Source of the DNA: Sphingorhabdus sp.
Lineage (GTDB): Bacteria > Pseudomonadota > Alphaproteobacteria > Sphingomonadales > Sphingomonadaceae
Assembly: GCF_023910635.1 (NCBI RefSeq)
Contig: NZ_JAAVVZ010000002.1
Location: 62,001 to 126,000 of the forward strand
Reading direction: 5' to 3'
DNA length: 64,000 nt
Every line of letters starts with the position of its first letter. Position 1 is the stretch's first letter. This document shows positions 62,565 through 64,000 of the stretch, piece by piece. The notes below the pieces were generated by a model. The model saw only the letters and a list, made by a program, of their open reading frames with translations. It made no database searches and was not told the origin of the DNA. Both the position numbers and the translations under genes were made by a program.

Positions 62565-62684
62565 CCGTCACCCCCGCGCAGGCGGGGGCCCAACTCCTGA
62601 CAGCTAAATTTACGGCGCAGGGGTTGGATTCCCGCCTGCGCGGGAATGACGAGATAAATCGTCGGAATGACGAGATAGATTTGG
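62565..62684. repeat. REP-type palindromes between the two dehydrogenase genes
   Basis: CCCCCGCGCAGGCGGGGG at 62570-62587 and CCCGCCTGCGCGGGAATGAC at about 62629-62648 form hairpins; the GGAATGACGAGATA phrase then repeats twice. They would form a stem-loop in the intercistronic RNA. Confidence 0.75.
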
Positions 62685-62696
62685 AGAGGCTTTAAC

Positions 62697-63833
62697 ATGG
62701 CAATGACCTTAAACGATGACCAGAATATGCTGCGCGACACCGCGCGGGATTTCATGGCGAGCGAAGCGCCCGTCACCCATTTCCGCAAGTTCCGCGACAT
62801 GGGGTGCAAAGACGGTTTCAGCCACGGCTTGTGGAAGCAATTTGCCGAAATGGGCTTTACTGGCATCCTCATCCCCGAAGCCGATGGTGGCATGGGCATG
62901 GGCCAGATTGAGGCTGGCATACTGCTGGAAGAAATCGGCCGTAACCTGTCACCCTCGCCATTTTTGACAACGTCAGTTGCGGCGGTTGCGGCGTTGAAGC
63001 TGGCGGACAAGGCGACGCGTGACCGCTGGTTCCCTGGCATCTTGGCTGGCGAAACCGTGATCGGCATTGCGATTGAAGAAGGCGTCAAGCACCGGCCGGA
63101 GAAAATCGCCTGCGTTGCGGAACGCAGCGGCAATGGCTTTAAGCTGACGGGGCAAAAGCAATTTGTTGTGCAAGGCGCGTCATCGGACATGCTGATCGTT
63201 GCGGCGCGCACCGCTGGTGCGGCTGGCGAAACCGATGGCCTGACCTTGTTCGCGGTGGACAAGGACGCAGCTGGCCTGTCGATGGAGGCGGCGCGGCTTG
63301 TCGATTCCGCAGTTGCTGCGCATGTGAAACTTGACGGTGTTCAGGTGGATGCCGACGCTGTGATCGGCGATGTCGATGGCGGTTGGGCTGTGCTTTCCAA
63401 GATGCTCGACGCCGGACGGGTGGGTGCCGCTGCCGAAATGGTCGGCGTTGGCACAGGCGCGATGGACATGACTTTTGAATATCTCAAGACGCGCAAGCAA
63501 TTCGACCGTGTCATTGGCGAATTTCAGGCGCTCCAACACCGCGCCGCGCATCTTTATGGCGAAATGGAAGGCGCGCGTTCGATTGTGCTGAAGGCGCAAT
63601 CCTTAATGGATGAAGGCCATGCCAAGGCCGAACTTTATGTTGCGGCGGCCAAGGCGAAAGCCGGGCTTGCGTGCAATCTTTCGGTGCGGGAGGGCGTTCA
63701 AATGCATGGCGGTATCGGCATGACTGACGAATATGACATCGGCTTGTATATGAAGCGTGACCGCAGCTTGAACGAGTTTTTCGGCGACGCTTATTACCAC
63801 GCAGACCGCGTGGCGACGATGAACGGTTATTAA
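62697..63833 (+). CDS. Acyl-CoA dehydrogenase family protein (subunit 2)
   Basis: The 378-residue protein has GFTGILIPEADGGMGMGQIE near the N-terminus and QMHGGIGMTDEYDIGLYMKR at the C-terminus. It is distinct from the preceding dehydrogenase and probably its partner subunit. It follows after a REP-bearing 138-bp gap and continues into an SDR gene 13 bp later. Confidence 0.9.
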   Translation: MAMTLNDDQNMLRDTARDFMASEAPVTHFRKFRDMGCKDGFSHGLWKQFAEMGFTGILIPEADGGMGMGQIEAGILLEEIGRNLSPSPFLTTSVAAVAALKLADKATRDRWFPGILAGETVIGIAIEEGVKHRPEKIACVAERSGNGFKLTGQKQFVVQGASSDMLIVAARTAGAAGETDGLTLFAVDKDAAGLSMEAARLVDSAVAAHVKLDGVQVDADAVIGDVDGGWAVLSKMLDAGRVGAAAEMVGVGTGAMDMTFEYLKTRKQFDRVIGEFQALQHRAAHLYGEMEGARSIVLKAQSLMDEGHAKAELYVAAAKAKAGLACNLSVREGVQMHGGIGMTDEYDIGLYMKRDRSLNEFFGDAYYHADRVATMNGY

Positions 63834-63846
63834 AAGGACACCGCAA

Positions 63847-64000
63847 ATGGACATTCAAACCTTATTCAACCTCAATGGCCGCGTTGCCCTTGTCACCGGC
63901 GGTTCGCGCGGGATCGGCAAGATGATTGTCGAGGGCTATTTAAAGGCTGGCGCGGCGCGCGTGTATATCAGCGCGCGCAAGATCGACCAGATCGAAGAAA
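63847..64000 (+). CDS. SDR-family oxidoreductase, N-terminal part (runs off the window)
   Basis: ATG 63847 opens a frame reading to the window edge (51 residues seen). It has the NAD(P) motif VALVTGGSRGIGKMIVEGYL and YISARKIDQIEE after the second strand. It is cotranscribed with the two acyl-CoA dehydrogenases and is likely a 3-hydroxyacyl or alcohol dehydrogenase. Confidence 0.88.
   Translation, partial: MDIQTLFNLNGRVALVTGGSRGIGKMIVEGYLKAGAARVYISARKIDQIEE

Overview
The window is a chromosomal segment of an alphaproteobacterium, most likely a sphingomonad (Sphingopyxis/Sphingorhabdus-like). The evidence is the PhyR-NepR-EcfG general stress cassette with GGAAC-type promoters, a CYP153-like P450, alphaproteobacterial neighbourhoods (hemC-hemD-mitofilin; tsaD-gpsA), and dispersed palindromes of the type CCTGAACTTGTTTCAGG. 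I see no phage, integrase, transposase gene, rRNA or CRISPR. The assignment rests on gene content alone.

Layout. 0-1.2 kb: end of a TPR protein, a repeat-rich gap and tRNA-Ser(GGA). 1.3-7 kb: a cyclophilin-type isomerase, then a leftward flagellar block (flgA, flgM, flgN-like, a lytic transglycosylase, flhA, fliA). 7.4-9.9 kb: hemC, hemD and a mitofilin-like protein, leftward. 9.9-15.6 kb: tsaD-gpsA, a flippase, a PfkB sugar/adenosine kinase, an EI24 membrane protein and a small lipoprotein. 15.9-28.3 kb: housekeeping and envelope genes (queG, an ABC exporter pair, a CYP153-like P450, msrB, ankyrin, SCO1, YcgN and YgjP families, purD/xseA, M23 peptidase). 28.3-33.5 kb: a general stress response island (phyR, nepR, ecfG, a PhyP-like kinase, GlsB, small stress proteins) with five GGAAC-type promoters, one of which seems to drive a small RNA. 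33.6-37.5 kb: a cytochrome c lipoprotein, a DUF3422 protein and a repeat-rich low-gene stretch. 37.5-44.4 kb: a TonB receptor, valine catabolism (mmsA-mmsB) and a FadB/FadJ-type fusion enzyme. 44.6-53.3 kb: tRNA-Val, a winged-helix regulator, an M3 peptidase, an S1/P1 nuclease, a class A beta-lactamase, ispG, a VapBC module, an acetyltransferase and a DMT transporter. 53.4-64 kb: a long leftward catabolic operon (GPH symporter, acyl-CoA dehydrogenase, alcohol dehydrogenase, APH-type kinase, two SDRs, family VIII-like serine hydrolase) facing a rightward acyl-CoA dehydrogenase pair and an SDR.

Two signals stand out. (1) Between phyR and the M23 gene, a GGAAC-N17-GTTT promoter fires leftward into a ~115-nt gene-less stretch with three hairpins: one displays a seven-C loop and the last is a terminator with a T-rich tail. 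It looks like an EcfG-dependent, GsrN-like anti-Shine-Dalgarno sRNA. (2) A family of TA-flanked palindromic elements (five near-complete copies plus solo ends) has arms whose substitutions are mirrored on both sides. It shows a nested insertion that reveals a TA target duplication, and it has landed inside a stress promoter-to-gene leader and exactly between two genes of a former operon.
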